Assembly: GCA_012270635.1 (NCBI GenBank)
Contig: JAAXHX010000235.1
Span: forward strand, 2,869 to 8,987
DNA from: Dehalococcoidia bacterium
GTDB lineage: Bacteria; Chloroflexota; Dehalococcoidia; Plut-88900
Direction: 5' to 3'
DNA: 6,119 nt
In this document: one piece after another, positions 1 to 5,379 of the stretch
How positions within the stretch are numbered: position 1 is the stretch's first letter
Layout of the letters: every line of letters starts with the position of its first letter
Position numbers and translations under genes: made by a program
The notes under the pieces: generated by a model
Databases searched by the model: none
What the model was told of the DNA's origin: nothing
The model's input: only the letters and a program-made list of their open reading frames with translations

Positions 1-1
1 G

Positions 2-100
2 AGTGACAGAACTTATAAGAGGAAGAGGCTCACGACACGGCGGGGCATACTCGCCGGCTTGAGCATTCTTCTCGTAGCGATAATGATACTGGCGGCGTGC
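2..100 (+). other. Lipoprotein signal peptide with twin-arginine-like motif
   Basis: The translated start reads a basic stretch (YKRKRLTTRRG), then a hydrophobic core (ILAGLSILLVAIMI), then the lipobox LAAC with the Cys codon at 98-100. T-R-R-G-I-L resembles the Tat consensus (S/T)-R-R-x-F-L-K, although the Phe and Lys positions are not matched. The lipobox is clear. The Tat assignment is an inference, and Sec export remains possible. Confidence 0.65.
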
Positions 101-1369
101 GGAGAAGCCGCGACGCCAACGCCGACGGTAGCGGATGACGAGCCTCCGACTCCCGTGCCGGCAACCGAAGTGCCGGATGAGCCGGACGCGCCCGCCCCGA
201 CGACACCACCGGATGCACCCGAACCGACGGTCGTGCCTGATGAATCGGACGACAGTATGGACACGGGCTTGAGGCCGCGGTCCGAGTGGACAGAGGAGAA
301 CCCCGCCACCTTCGAAGAGCTGGAAGCTGAGATAGAGAAGTTTCGAGGCGCAAGTTTCGTGTTCACGTCCTGGGGCGGCGCTTACCAGGCGGCACAGCGG
401 CAAGCTTACATCGAACCTTTCACGGAGAAGTTCGGTATCGAGATAGTCGAAGAAAGCCCGATGTCCTACGCCAGGATCCCAGCGATGGTAGAAACGGGCA
501 ATTACAGTTGGCACGTGATGGATGTGGGTGGGCGAGAACTGTGGGCACAGATCGGTCTTGGCAATCTGGAAGAGCTCGACATGAGCGTGGTGGACAACCG
601 CAACCACGTGGAAACAGTACGTACTCAGTTCGGTGGTGGCGGTGGCATTACATGGTCGACGGTGCTGGCCTACAATACAGACAGCTATCCTGAGGGCAGC
701 ATCAAGGACTGGACGGCGTTCTTCGACCGAGATAACTACCCTGGCCGCCGGAGCGTGAGGAACGCCTACAGAGGCAGTTGGTTCTCCGCACTGTTGGCCA
801 TTGACACGGACAGACTAAGCGATCCGGAATGGAGGCCTCGACTCGGGGCGCCTACGGATGAGGATGTACAGGCGGCATTAGCCCATTGGGACGCCAATCC
901 TCCAGACCACTTCTGGGAGACGGGGTCGGACTGCCCGCAGTTCCTGCTTTCGGGTGAGAACGACATGTGCACGGCATGGAACGGTCGGATATACAATGCC
1001 CAGGTGCAGGGCGAGCCGCTGGCCATCTGCTGGGAGTGCGGACACCTAGTGGGGACGGGTGCGTTAGTGATGGCCGAGGGCTTTAAGGAGGCAAACCCAG
1101 ACGCGTTTGAAATTGCGGAGTTGTGGATTGCCTGGACTGGGCACCCCCACATCAATGCTTCGCAGTCGAAGTACATCTCCTACGGACCCTTGAACCTAAG
1201 GTCGGCTGAATACCTCACAGGCCCTGAATACGAGGCGGTGCTCCCTGCCTTGCCGGTCTCGGCTCAGAATGTGCCTTACGCCATTTTCGAGAACGAGAAA
1301 TACAGTGGACAGAAGAACAGCGAGTGGAACGACCTCTGGCTGGAATATCTCCAGGGCGTAGGGAGCTAG
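2..1369 (+). CDS. ABC transporter substrate-binding lipoprotein, PotD/COG0687-like (5' end outside window)
   Basis: This is a surface-anchored receptor that captures a small solute and passes it to an ABC importer. The frame is open to the left edge. The only in-window start candidate, TTG at 59, would remove the basic N-region that precedes the hydrophobic core, so the real start is probably upstream. Numbering from that TTG, the lipobox LAAC ends at Cys14. Residues 15-75 form a Thr/Pro/Asp/Glu-rich linker, and the binding domain follows. The segment FVFTSWGGAYQAAQRQAYIE (100-119) and the later YGPLN motif (375-379) are typical of the polyamine/iron-type family (PotD-like, COG0687). Four cysteines (292, 304, 324, 327), including a CWECGH stretch, are unusual for a soluble binding domain. 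It ends at TAG 1367-1369 before a strong terminator. No permease or ATPase gene is visible, so they may lie upstream. Family assignment is good; the ligand is unknown. Confidence 0.88.
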   Translation, partial: SDRTYKRKRLTTRRGILAGLSILLVAIMILAACGEAATPTPTVADDEPPTPVPATEVPDEPDAPAPTTPPDAPEPTVVPDESDDSMDTGLRPRSEWTEENPATFEELEAEIEKFRGASFVFTSWGGAYQAAQRQAYIEPFTEKFGIEIVEESPMSYARIPAMVETGNYSWHVMDVGGRELWAQIGLGNLEELDMSVVDNRNHVETVRTQFGGGGGITWSTVLAYNTDSYPEGSIKDWTAFFDRDNYPGRRSVRNAYRGSWFSALLAIDTDRLSDPEWRPRLGAPTDEDVQAALAHWDANPPDHFWETGSDCPQFLLSGENDMCTAWNGRIYNAQVQGEPLAICWECGHLVGTGALVMAEGFKEANPDAFEIAELWIAWTGHPHINASQSKYISYGPLNLRSAEYLTGPEYEAVLPALPVSAQNVPYAIFENEKYSGQKNSEWNDLWLEYLQGVGS

Positions 1370-1422
1370 AAATAGGACTGACCGCATAGCTCAGTCAAAA
1401 CATGTAAAAACACAAGTAGTGT

Positions 1423-1464
1423 AGAGGCCCGCCACCAAATCCGGTGGCGGGCCTCTGCTTGTTT
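1423..1464 (+). terminator. Rho-independent terminator between convergent genes, possibly bidirectional
   Basis: The arms at 1423-1436 and 1443-1456 form a perfect 14-bp GC-rich stem with a 6-nt loop (aaatcc). The + strand continues with gcttgttt, a modest U-tract. On the - strand, the sequence after the stem includes a run of five T about 15 nt away. The hairpin sits 53 bp after the solute-binding protein stop and 23 bp after the end of the convergent hydrolase, so it probably serves both genes. Confidence 0.85.
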
Positions 1465-1479
1465 GAGGGGAAGACCTAA

Positions 1480-2280
1480 TTAGAGGCCGATGAAGGTTGC
1501 GGCGTTGGCTCCGAGGACCATGTCCAGTTGTGCGGGGGTGAGGGGGAGACGGGAGAGATATTCGGAGTCTGTGGCCTGGGAGGCGAAGGGGAAGTCGGTG
1601 CCGAAGCAGATCTTATCGGGGCCGTGGTTGTTGACGATCTGCGCCAGGGTGTCCGAGGCGATCTCCTTGACGGTCGGGGGCCAGGCCGTGTCGATCAGGA
1701 GATTGGGAAGTCCGACCAGATGTCTTTCGGCTTCGTCGAGCATGTAGAAGCCGCCGAGATGGAAGGCGATGATCTTCAGCCGGGGGAACTGCCGGGCGAG
1801 GTTGGCGATCCTGGAAGGGGCGGCGTAGCCGGGGCGTCGGTCCTTCAGGTGGGGCATGGAGCCGCAGTGGATGGCCACGACCATGGAGTCGCCTATCTCT
1901 TCATAGAGGGGGAACATGGAGGGGTCGTCGGGGTGGAATCGGTTGAGGACGGGATGGAGCTTGACGCCCCTGAGGCCATGGGAGCGGATGCGTCGAATCT
2001 CAGCGGGTTTGTCTTCTAGCAAGGGATGGATCGCGCCAAAGGAGACGAGGCCTTCGTCCTGGATGTCGATTAGCCAGTCGTTGATTCCCTCGACCTGGTC
2101 GGGGCGCTCGGCGATGCCCAAGACGACGGACTTGTCGCAGCCCGATTCTTCCATGTGGGCCTTGAGGCCGGAAACGGTGTTGGGCAAAGGCATTTCCAGG
2201 TGGAGGGCGCAGGTCGCATGGCGTTCCACCGTTTTGGCGATGGTCTCGGGCCAGACGTGGGTGTGGACATCTACTCGCAA
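1480..2280 (-). CDS. Amidohydrolase-2 family metal-dependent hydrolase (TIM barrel)
   Basis: This 266-residue protein belongs to the Amidohydro_2 / COG2159 family of cytoplasmic TIM-barrel hydrolases and decarboxylases acting on small carboxylates, lactones or similar compounds. The N-terminus carries the HxH metal motif (D4-V-H6-T-H8). Further candidate active-site residues are K107 and H109 in GVKLHP, H138 in AIHCG, H174 in AFHLGG and D229 in FGTDFPF. The C-terminus GANAATFIGL matches the usual family ending. Length is near the short end for the family. The start is TTG: no other start codon occurs in frame between it and the upstream stop, the HxH motif lies where expected only 5 residues in, and GAGGGGG lies 5 nt upstream. 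It is divergent from the SDR gene across 71 bp, which suggests a shared pathway. Family assignment is strong; the substrate is not determinable. Confidence 0.9.
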   Translation of the reverse strand: MRVDVHTHVWPETIAKTVERHATCALHLEMPLPNTVSGLKAHMEESGCDKSVVLGIAERPDQVEGINDWLIDIQDEGLVSFGAIHPLLEDKPAEIRRIRSHGLRGVKLHPVLNRFHPDDPSMFPLYEEIGDSMVVAIHCGSMPHLKDRRPGYAAPSRIANLARQFPRLKIIAFHLGGFYMLDEAERHLVGLPNLLIDTAWPPTVKEIASDTLAQIVNNHGPDKICFGTDFPFASQATDSEYLSRLPLTPAQLDMVLGANAATFIGL

Positions 2281-2285
2281 GGCTA

Positions 2286-2292
2286 CCCCCTC
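2286..2292 (-). promoter_or_regulatory. Ribosome binding site for the amidohydrolase TTG start
   Basis: Read on the - strand, GAGGGGG ends 5 nt before the TTG codon at 2280-2278. It supports the non-ATG start, which is the only start codon in this frame after the upstream stop. Confidence 0.7.
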
Positions 2293-2304
2293 GGTCAGGG
2301 TTAC

Positions 2305-2312
2305 ATTATAGT
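2305..2312. promoter_or_regulatory. Divergent promoter core with overlapping -10 boxes
   Basis: On the - strand, 2310-2305 is a perfect TATAAT. It predicts a start near 2298-2295 and a leader of about 15-18 nt carrying the hydrolase ribosome binding site. On the + strand, TATAGT at 2307-2312 overlaps it and would give a leader of roughly 33 nt for the SDR gene. Neither has a recognisable -35 box at 16-18 bp. This is the only AT-rich island in the 71-bp gap. The - strand call is the stronger one. Confidence 0.5.
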
Positions 2313-2336
2313 TGCCCCGATAGTTCGGAGGCTTAG

Positions 2337-2344
2337 AAAGAGGG
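2337..2344 (+). promoter_or_regulatory. Ribosome binding site for the SDR GTG start
   Basis: The sequence aaagaggg ends 7 nt before GTG at 2352-2354, a normal spacing. It supports this GTG as the start. Confidence 0.6.
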
Positions 2345-2351
2345 TAGAGCC

Positions 2352-3149
2352 GTGGAGACGAGATCCAGGGACCTGGAGGGACGGGTGGCGATAGTTACGG
2401 GCGGGGCGCAGGGCATTGGGAGGGCTACGGTGGCGGAACTTCTGGCGCGCGGGTGTCAGGTGTGCGCGTCGGACCTGCAAGGGGAGAAGCTGCGGGCATC
2501 CGTGGAGGATATGGACCCGGACGGGGAGTCCCTGATTACCCTGGAGGCGGACGCTACTTCCACGGAGCAGGTGGTGGAGGTGACGGCCCGAGCCATGGAG
2601 CGTTTCGGGGGCATTGACATACTGGTGAACAACGCGGGAGGGAGCGGGCATATCGGGATAGACCATATCGAAGATGTTACGGATGAGATTTTCGAGAGGG
2701 TTGTAGATGCGAACCTGAAGAGCGCCTTCCTGTGCATTCGGGCGGCGGTCCCGATTATGAAGGAACGGAGATATGGGCGGATCGTGAACCTGTCATCGAT
2801 ATCGGCGAAGGGGGCGTTCGGGTCGAGGGGCCCGTCGGCGGCGAGGTTGCCGTATGCGGGGGCTAAGGCGGGAATCGTCGGTTTGACGAGCCAGTTGGCC
2901 AAGGACCTGGGCCCTTGGGGCATAACGGTGAATGCGGTGATGCCGGGGTTCATATTGACGGAGCCCGGGGCCCGGGTGGCGGAGCGGTTCGGGGCGCTTT
3001 CGGAGGAGGAGAAGGATCGGATGGTGGGGTCGATACCGCTGGGGAGGGCGGGTAGGGCGGACGAGGTGGCGTCGGTTATCGGCTTCCTGTGCTCGGAGGG
3101 CGCGAGCTATGTATCGGGGGCGACGATAGAGGTGACTGGAGGGGTGTAG
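2352..3149 (+). CDS. Short-chain dehydrogenase/reductase (classical SDR, FabG-like)
   Basis: This 265-residue, soluble NAD(P)-dependent oxidoreductase has a Rossmann fold. The cofactor glycine motif TGGAQGIG spans residues 16-23. Asp41 at the end of the second strand favours NAD(H) over NADP(H), by family knowledge. NNAG is at 93-96, the structural and catalytic Asn is N121, and the catalytic set is Ser149, Tyr168 and Lys172 (YAGAK), followed by MPG near 197-199. The ending SGATIEVTGGV is the usual SDR C-terminus. The Ser-to-Tyr distance is 19 residues, whereas classical enzymes usually have about 13, so there is a small insertion next to the active site. The GTG start fits the ribosome binding site and places the Rossmann motif normally. 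The gene is divergent from the amidohydrolase. Its stop codon lies inside a 20-bp inverted repeat. The class is certain; the substrate is unknown, and a FabG role is unlikely without fatty-acid genes nearby. Confidence 0.93.
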   Translation: METRSRDLEGRVAIVTGGAQGIGRATVAELLARGCQVCASDLQGEKLRASVEDMDPDGESLITLEADATSTEQVVEVTARAMERFGGIDILVNNAGGSGHIGIDHIEDVTDEIFERVVDANLKSAFLCIRAAVPIMKERRYGRIVNLSSISAKGAFGSRGPSAARLPYAGAKAGIVGLTSQLAKDLGPWGITVNAVMPGFILTEPGARVAERFGALSEEEKDRMVGSIPLGRAGRADEVASVIGFLCSEGASYVSGATIEVTGGV

Positions 3150-3184
3150 GTGGAGAGGGGATGCCCCCTCTCCACCTACACCCC
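3141..3184 (+). repeat. Perfect 20-bp inverted repeat spanning the SDR stop codon
   Basis: The arms 3141-3160 and 3165-3184 are perfect reverse complements around a 4-nt loop (atgc). The left arm contains the last two codons and the TAG of the SDR gene. No U-tract follows, so it is not a textbook terminator on either strand, although an RNA hairpin this stable would protect or end the mRNA. A weaker 6-bp hairpin follows at 3186-3191 / 3197-3202 (cgggaa / ttcccg). Confidence 0.85.
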
Positions 3185-3217
3185 TCGGGAAATCGGTTCC
3201 CGCCCACCCGCCCTGTT

Positions 3218-3266
3218 CATTGAACTATCGGAGAGGCCGCTTTGCGGCCTCTCCGATAGTTCAATG
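3218..3266. repeat. Perfect 23-bp inverted repeat with 3-nt loop
   Basis: The arms 3218-3240 and 3244-3266 pair without mismatch around ttt. It begins cattgaactatcgg and ends ccgatagttcaatg. The flanks lack a clear U-tract on either strand (tcaattaag follows on +). It is the middle of three long hairpins in about 210 bp. It may be a terminator-like RNA hairpin or a small palindromic element. Confidence 0.85.
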
Positions 3267-3306
3267 TCAATTAAGAAGGGGATGAGGCTCTCCGTCCTGT
3301 TTTATT

Positions 3307-3353
3307 GAATAATGGGCCGTGCAGCGTCGCTGCACGGCCCATTATTCTTTGTT
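3307..3353 (+). terminator. Long hairpin terminator upstream of lepA
   Basis: Positions 3307-3326 and 3328-3347 are perfect reverse complements; with a realistic 5-nt loop (3325-3329) the stem is 18 bp. The right arm ends attattc and runs on to tttgtt, giving a U-rich tail on the + strand only. It is the best terminator candidate of the three hairpins and would insulate lepA from SDR transcription. Confidence 0.75.
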
Positions 3354-3362
3354 CAGGGGGGA

Positions 3363-3391
3363 TGGATTCCGGCTGGGGGGCCGGAATGACG
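3363..3391. repeat. REP-like palindromic element, TGGATTCC...GGAATGACG type
   Basis: The arms attccggc (3366-3373) and gccggaat (3380-3387) form an 8-bp stem around tggggg, flanked by tgg on the left and gacg on the right. This outline resembles a dispersed intergenic palindrome I recall from many bacterial genomes. Only one copy is in the window, so repetitiveness here is inferred. Confidence 0.55.
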
Positions 3392-3418
3392 GAGAAGGGA
3401 GGCGGGATGACGGAGAAG
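3386..3418. repeat. Direct repeat, 12 bp twice at 21-bp spacing
   Basis: The 12-mer atgacggagaag occurs at 3386-3397 and 3407-3418. The first copy overlaps the right flank of the REP-like element, so the repeat may be a partial duplication of that element's tail. Confidence 0.6.
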
Positions 3419-3432
3419 AAGGCGAGCGGCCC

Positions 3433-3465
3433 CCGCTCATACTTCGACCTGCTCAGCACGAGCGG
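3433..3465. repeat. REP-like palindromic element, TTCGAC...GCTCAG...GAGCGG type
   Basis: Terminal arms ccgctc (3433-3438) and gagcgg (3460-3465) enclose ttcgacctgctcagcac. This resembles a widespread intergenic element whose core I remember as ttcgacaagctcag followed by cgagcgg or cgaacgg. A second gagcgg at 3424-3429 can pair with the same left arm and form an alternative hairpin. The element family is assigned from memory. Confidence 0.5.
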
Positions 3466-3468
3466 CTC

Positions 3469-3490
3469 CACCCCTGGATTCGGAGGGGTG
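3469..3490. repeat. Small 7-bp hairpin upstream of the lepA promoter
   Basis: The arms cacccct (3469-3475) and aggggtg (3484-3490) enclose ggattcgg. The hairpin ends 3 bp before the proposed -35 box of lepA. No U-tract follows. Its role is unknown. Confidence 0.45.
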
Positions 3491-3492
3491 TA

Positions 3493-3521
3493 TTGTGGGT
3501 GGGTGGGGGCTATGCTACGAT
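3493..3521 (+). promoter_or_regulatory. Putative extended -10 promoter of lepA, start at or next to the ATG
   Basis: TTGTGG (3493-3498) as the -35 and TACGAT (3516-3521) as the -10 are separated by 17 bp, and tgc just before the -10 supplies the extended TGn motif. Normal spacing places +1 at 3528 or 3529, on or beside the A of the lepA ATG, which implies a leaderless message. The -35 match is only TTG. The absence of a nearby Shine-Dalgarno sequence agrees with this. Confidence 0.45.
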
Positions 3522-3528
3522 TTTTCTG

Positions 3529-5379
3529 ATGGACCCGGAATATATTCGCAATTTCTGCATCATTGCCCACATAGACCACGGCAAGTCCACGTTGGCGGAC
3601 CGACTCCTGGAGTACACGGGCACCATATCGCCGCGCGAAATGAAGGAGCAGCTGCTGGACGACATGGACCTGGAGAGGGAGCGGGGCATCACGATAAAAG
3701 CGAAGGCGGTGCGGCTCCACTACGGGTACGAGGATGGGCAGACCTACGAGCTGAATCTCATAGACACGCCGGGACACGTGGACTTCACCTACGAGGTGTC
3801 GCGCAGCCTGAGCGCCTGTGAAGGGGCGGTGCTGGTGGTGGACGCGTCGCAGGGGATACAGGCGCAGACGCTGGCGAACGTGTACATGGCGCTGGACCAG
3901 GACCTGGAGCTGATACCGGTAGTCAACAAGATAGACCTGCCGAATGCGGAGCCGGAGAGAGTCATAGGGGAGATATGTGATGCGCTGGGCTTCCTGCCTT
4001 CGGAGGTGCTGCGGGTGTCGGCGAAGGAGGGGCTGGGGACCAGGGACGTGCTGGACGCGATAGTGGAAAGAGTCCCGCCGCCCAGTTTAGACGGCTCGGG
4101 GCCGCTGCGGGCGCTGATTTTTGATTCCAAGTACGATTCATACAAGGGCGTGATCGCGTACGTGAGGGTCTTCGACGGGGAGGTGTCGAGTGGGGAAGGG
4201 CTGCGGCTGATGTCGAACGGGGTGGAGTTCGAGGGACAGGAGCTTACGGTGTTCACGCCGTGGCCCAAGGCGGTGGAGCGGCTGGGGAGGGGGGAGGTGG
4301 GGGGAGTGGCCACCGGACTGAAGCAGGTGAGCAGGTGCAGGGTCGGGGACACGCTGACCAGTGCGGGCGGGCCCGCTTCGGAGCCGCTGCCCGGGTACCG
4401 GCCTCTCAAACCGATGGTGTTCGCGGGGTTGTACCCGGTGGACACCCGGGAATATACGTCGCTGCGGGACGCTCTGGACAAGCTGACGCTCAACGACGCC
4501 TCGCTCATCTATGAACCGGAGGAGAGCGCGGCCCTGGGGCCAGGGTTCCGGTGTGGGTTCCTGGGCCTGCTTCACATGGACATAGTGCAGGAACGGCTGG
4601 AGCGGGAGTACGGGCTGGACCTGATCACCACTTCTCCGAGTGTCGAGTACAGGGTGAACCTCCGAAACGGCGGCCTGATGCTGGTCGAGAGCCCGACAGA
4701 CCTGCCGCACGGGGGAGAGATCGACTCGATAGAGGAGCCGTGGCTGGACCTGACGATCATAACGCCGGACAGCTTCATCGGCACGGTGATGGACCTGGTA
4801 CAGGACCACCGTGGGAAGTATTCGAAGATGGAGTATCTGAACTCGGGGCAGGGGAACGGGGCTTCGGGGGGGCGCGGACGGGTGTCGTTGGAGTTCCAAA
4901 TGCCTTTGGCGGAGATGCTGGTGGAGTTCTACGACCAGCTGAAGTCCAGGACCCGGGGCTATGCGTCGCTGGACTACGCGTTGACCGGATACGAAGCCGC
5001 GCCGCTGGTGAAGCTGGACCTCCTGGTGAACGAGCAGCCGGTGGACGCCCTATCGCTGATAGTCCACTCGGACCAAGCCTACCGGAGGGGGAGGGCGCTG
5101 GTGCAGTCTTTGAGGGGGATAATCCCTCGGCAGCTGTTCGACGTGCCCATACAGGCGGCCATCGGGAGCCGGGTTATAGCCCGGGAGACGATCAAGGCGC
5201 TGCGGAAGAACGTGCTGGCCAAGTGCTACGGCGGGGACGTAACCCGGAAGAGGAAGCTGCTGCAGAAGCAGGCTGAGGGGAAGCGGCGGATGAAACGGGT
5301 CGGGAACGTGGAGATACCGCAGGAAGCGTTCATGGCGGTCCTGAAGGTGGGGAAGCAGGGGAACGGGGCCAACCGGTAG
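3529..5379 (+). CDS. lepA: Elongation factor 4 (LepA), ribosome-associated GTPase
   Basis: LepA is a conserved translational GTPase that binds the ribosome and affects initiation and elongation quality; it is cytoplasmic and can associate with the membrane. The 616 residues are close to the family's usual length of about 600. GTPase motifs: G1 AHIDHGKST (13-21), G2 region RGIT (52-55), G3 DTPGH (79-83), G4 NKID (133-136), G5 SAK (164-166). Family signatures follow: [20 protein letters not shown] (339-358), [13 protein letters not shown] (471-483), and the LepA-only C-terminal domain with [19 protein letters not shown] (563-581) and [10 protein letters not shown] (592-601). ATG 3529 is chosen because [20 protein letters not shown] matches the normal LepA N-terminus; the in-frame extension upstream only translates palindromic DNA. 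The usual HRD-x-A motif reads HSDQA (513-517), an Arg-to-Ser change. There is no clear Shine-Dalgarno, and the 3' end overlaps convergent galU by 50 bp. Confidence 0.97.
   Translation: MDPEYIRNFCIIAHIDHGKSTLADRLLEYTGTISPREMKEQLLDDMDLERERGITIKAKAVRLHYGYEDGQTYELNLIDTPGHVDFTYEVSRSLSACEGAVLVVDASQGIQAQTLANVYMALDQDLELIPVVNKIDLPNAEPERVIGEICDALGFLPSEVLRVSAKEGLGTRDVLDAIVERVPPPSLDGSGPLRALIFDSKYDSYKGVIAYVRVFDGEVSSGEGLRLMSNGVEFEGQELTVFTPWPKAVERLGRGEVGGVATGLKQVSRCRVGDTLTSAGGPASEPLPGYRPLKPMVFAGLYPVDTREYTSLRDALDKLTLNDASLIYEPEESAALGPGFRCGFLGLLHMDIVQERLEREYGLDLITTSPSVEYRVNLRNGGLMLVESPTDLPHGGEIDSIEEPWLDLTIITPDSFIGTVMDLVQDHRGKYSKMEYLNSGQGNGASGGRGRVSLEFQMPLAEMLVEFYDQLKSRTRGYASLDYALTGYEAAPLVKLDLLVNEQPVDALSLIVHSDQAYRRGRALVQSLRGIIPRQLFDVPIQAAIGSRVIARETIKALRKNVLAKCYGGDVTRKRKLLQKQAEGKRRMKRVGNVEIPQEAFMAVLKVGKQGNGANR

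Noticed and set aside
2317..2326. 10-nt match ccgatagttc shared with the second hairpin (3253-3262)
   Set aside because: It is short and could be chance given how many pairs were compared; the flanks do not match.
3141..3490. CRISPR-like array
   Set aside because: The palindromes differ from each other and there is no repeat-spacer periodicity or cas gene.
3319..3528. In-frame 70-codon N-terminal extension of lepA
   Set aside because: It translates the hairpin and REP-like sequence, has no family similarity, and the internal ATG at 3529 gives the canonical LepA N-terminus.
3305..3529. 74-codon open frame upstream of lepA
   Set aside because: It starts at TTG at the edge of a terminator hairpin and reads through palindromic elements; its composition is not protein-like. 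Only its last few codons (3512-3529) are kept, as a coupling possibility.
4284..4304. G-runs in lepA that could look like a quadruplex
   Set aside because: Only three runs of three or more G with a GG between; it is explained by Gly/Arg/Glu codons in a G-skewed gene.
3789..4899. Long open frames antisense to lepA (3789-4508 and 4138-4899)
   Set aside because: They are mirror frames of a conserved GTPase in GC-rich DNA, with low-complexity Ser/Arg/Pro-rich translations and no motifs.
4551..5276. 241-codon open frame within lepA in another frame
   Set aside because: It is Gly/Ala/Arg-rich and lies wholly inside lepA, whose own frame carries all the conserved motifs.
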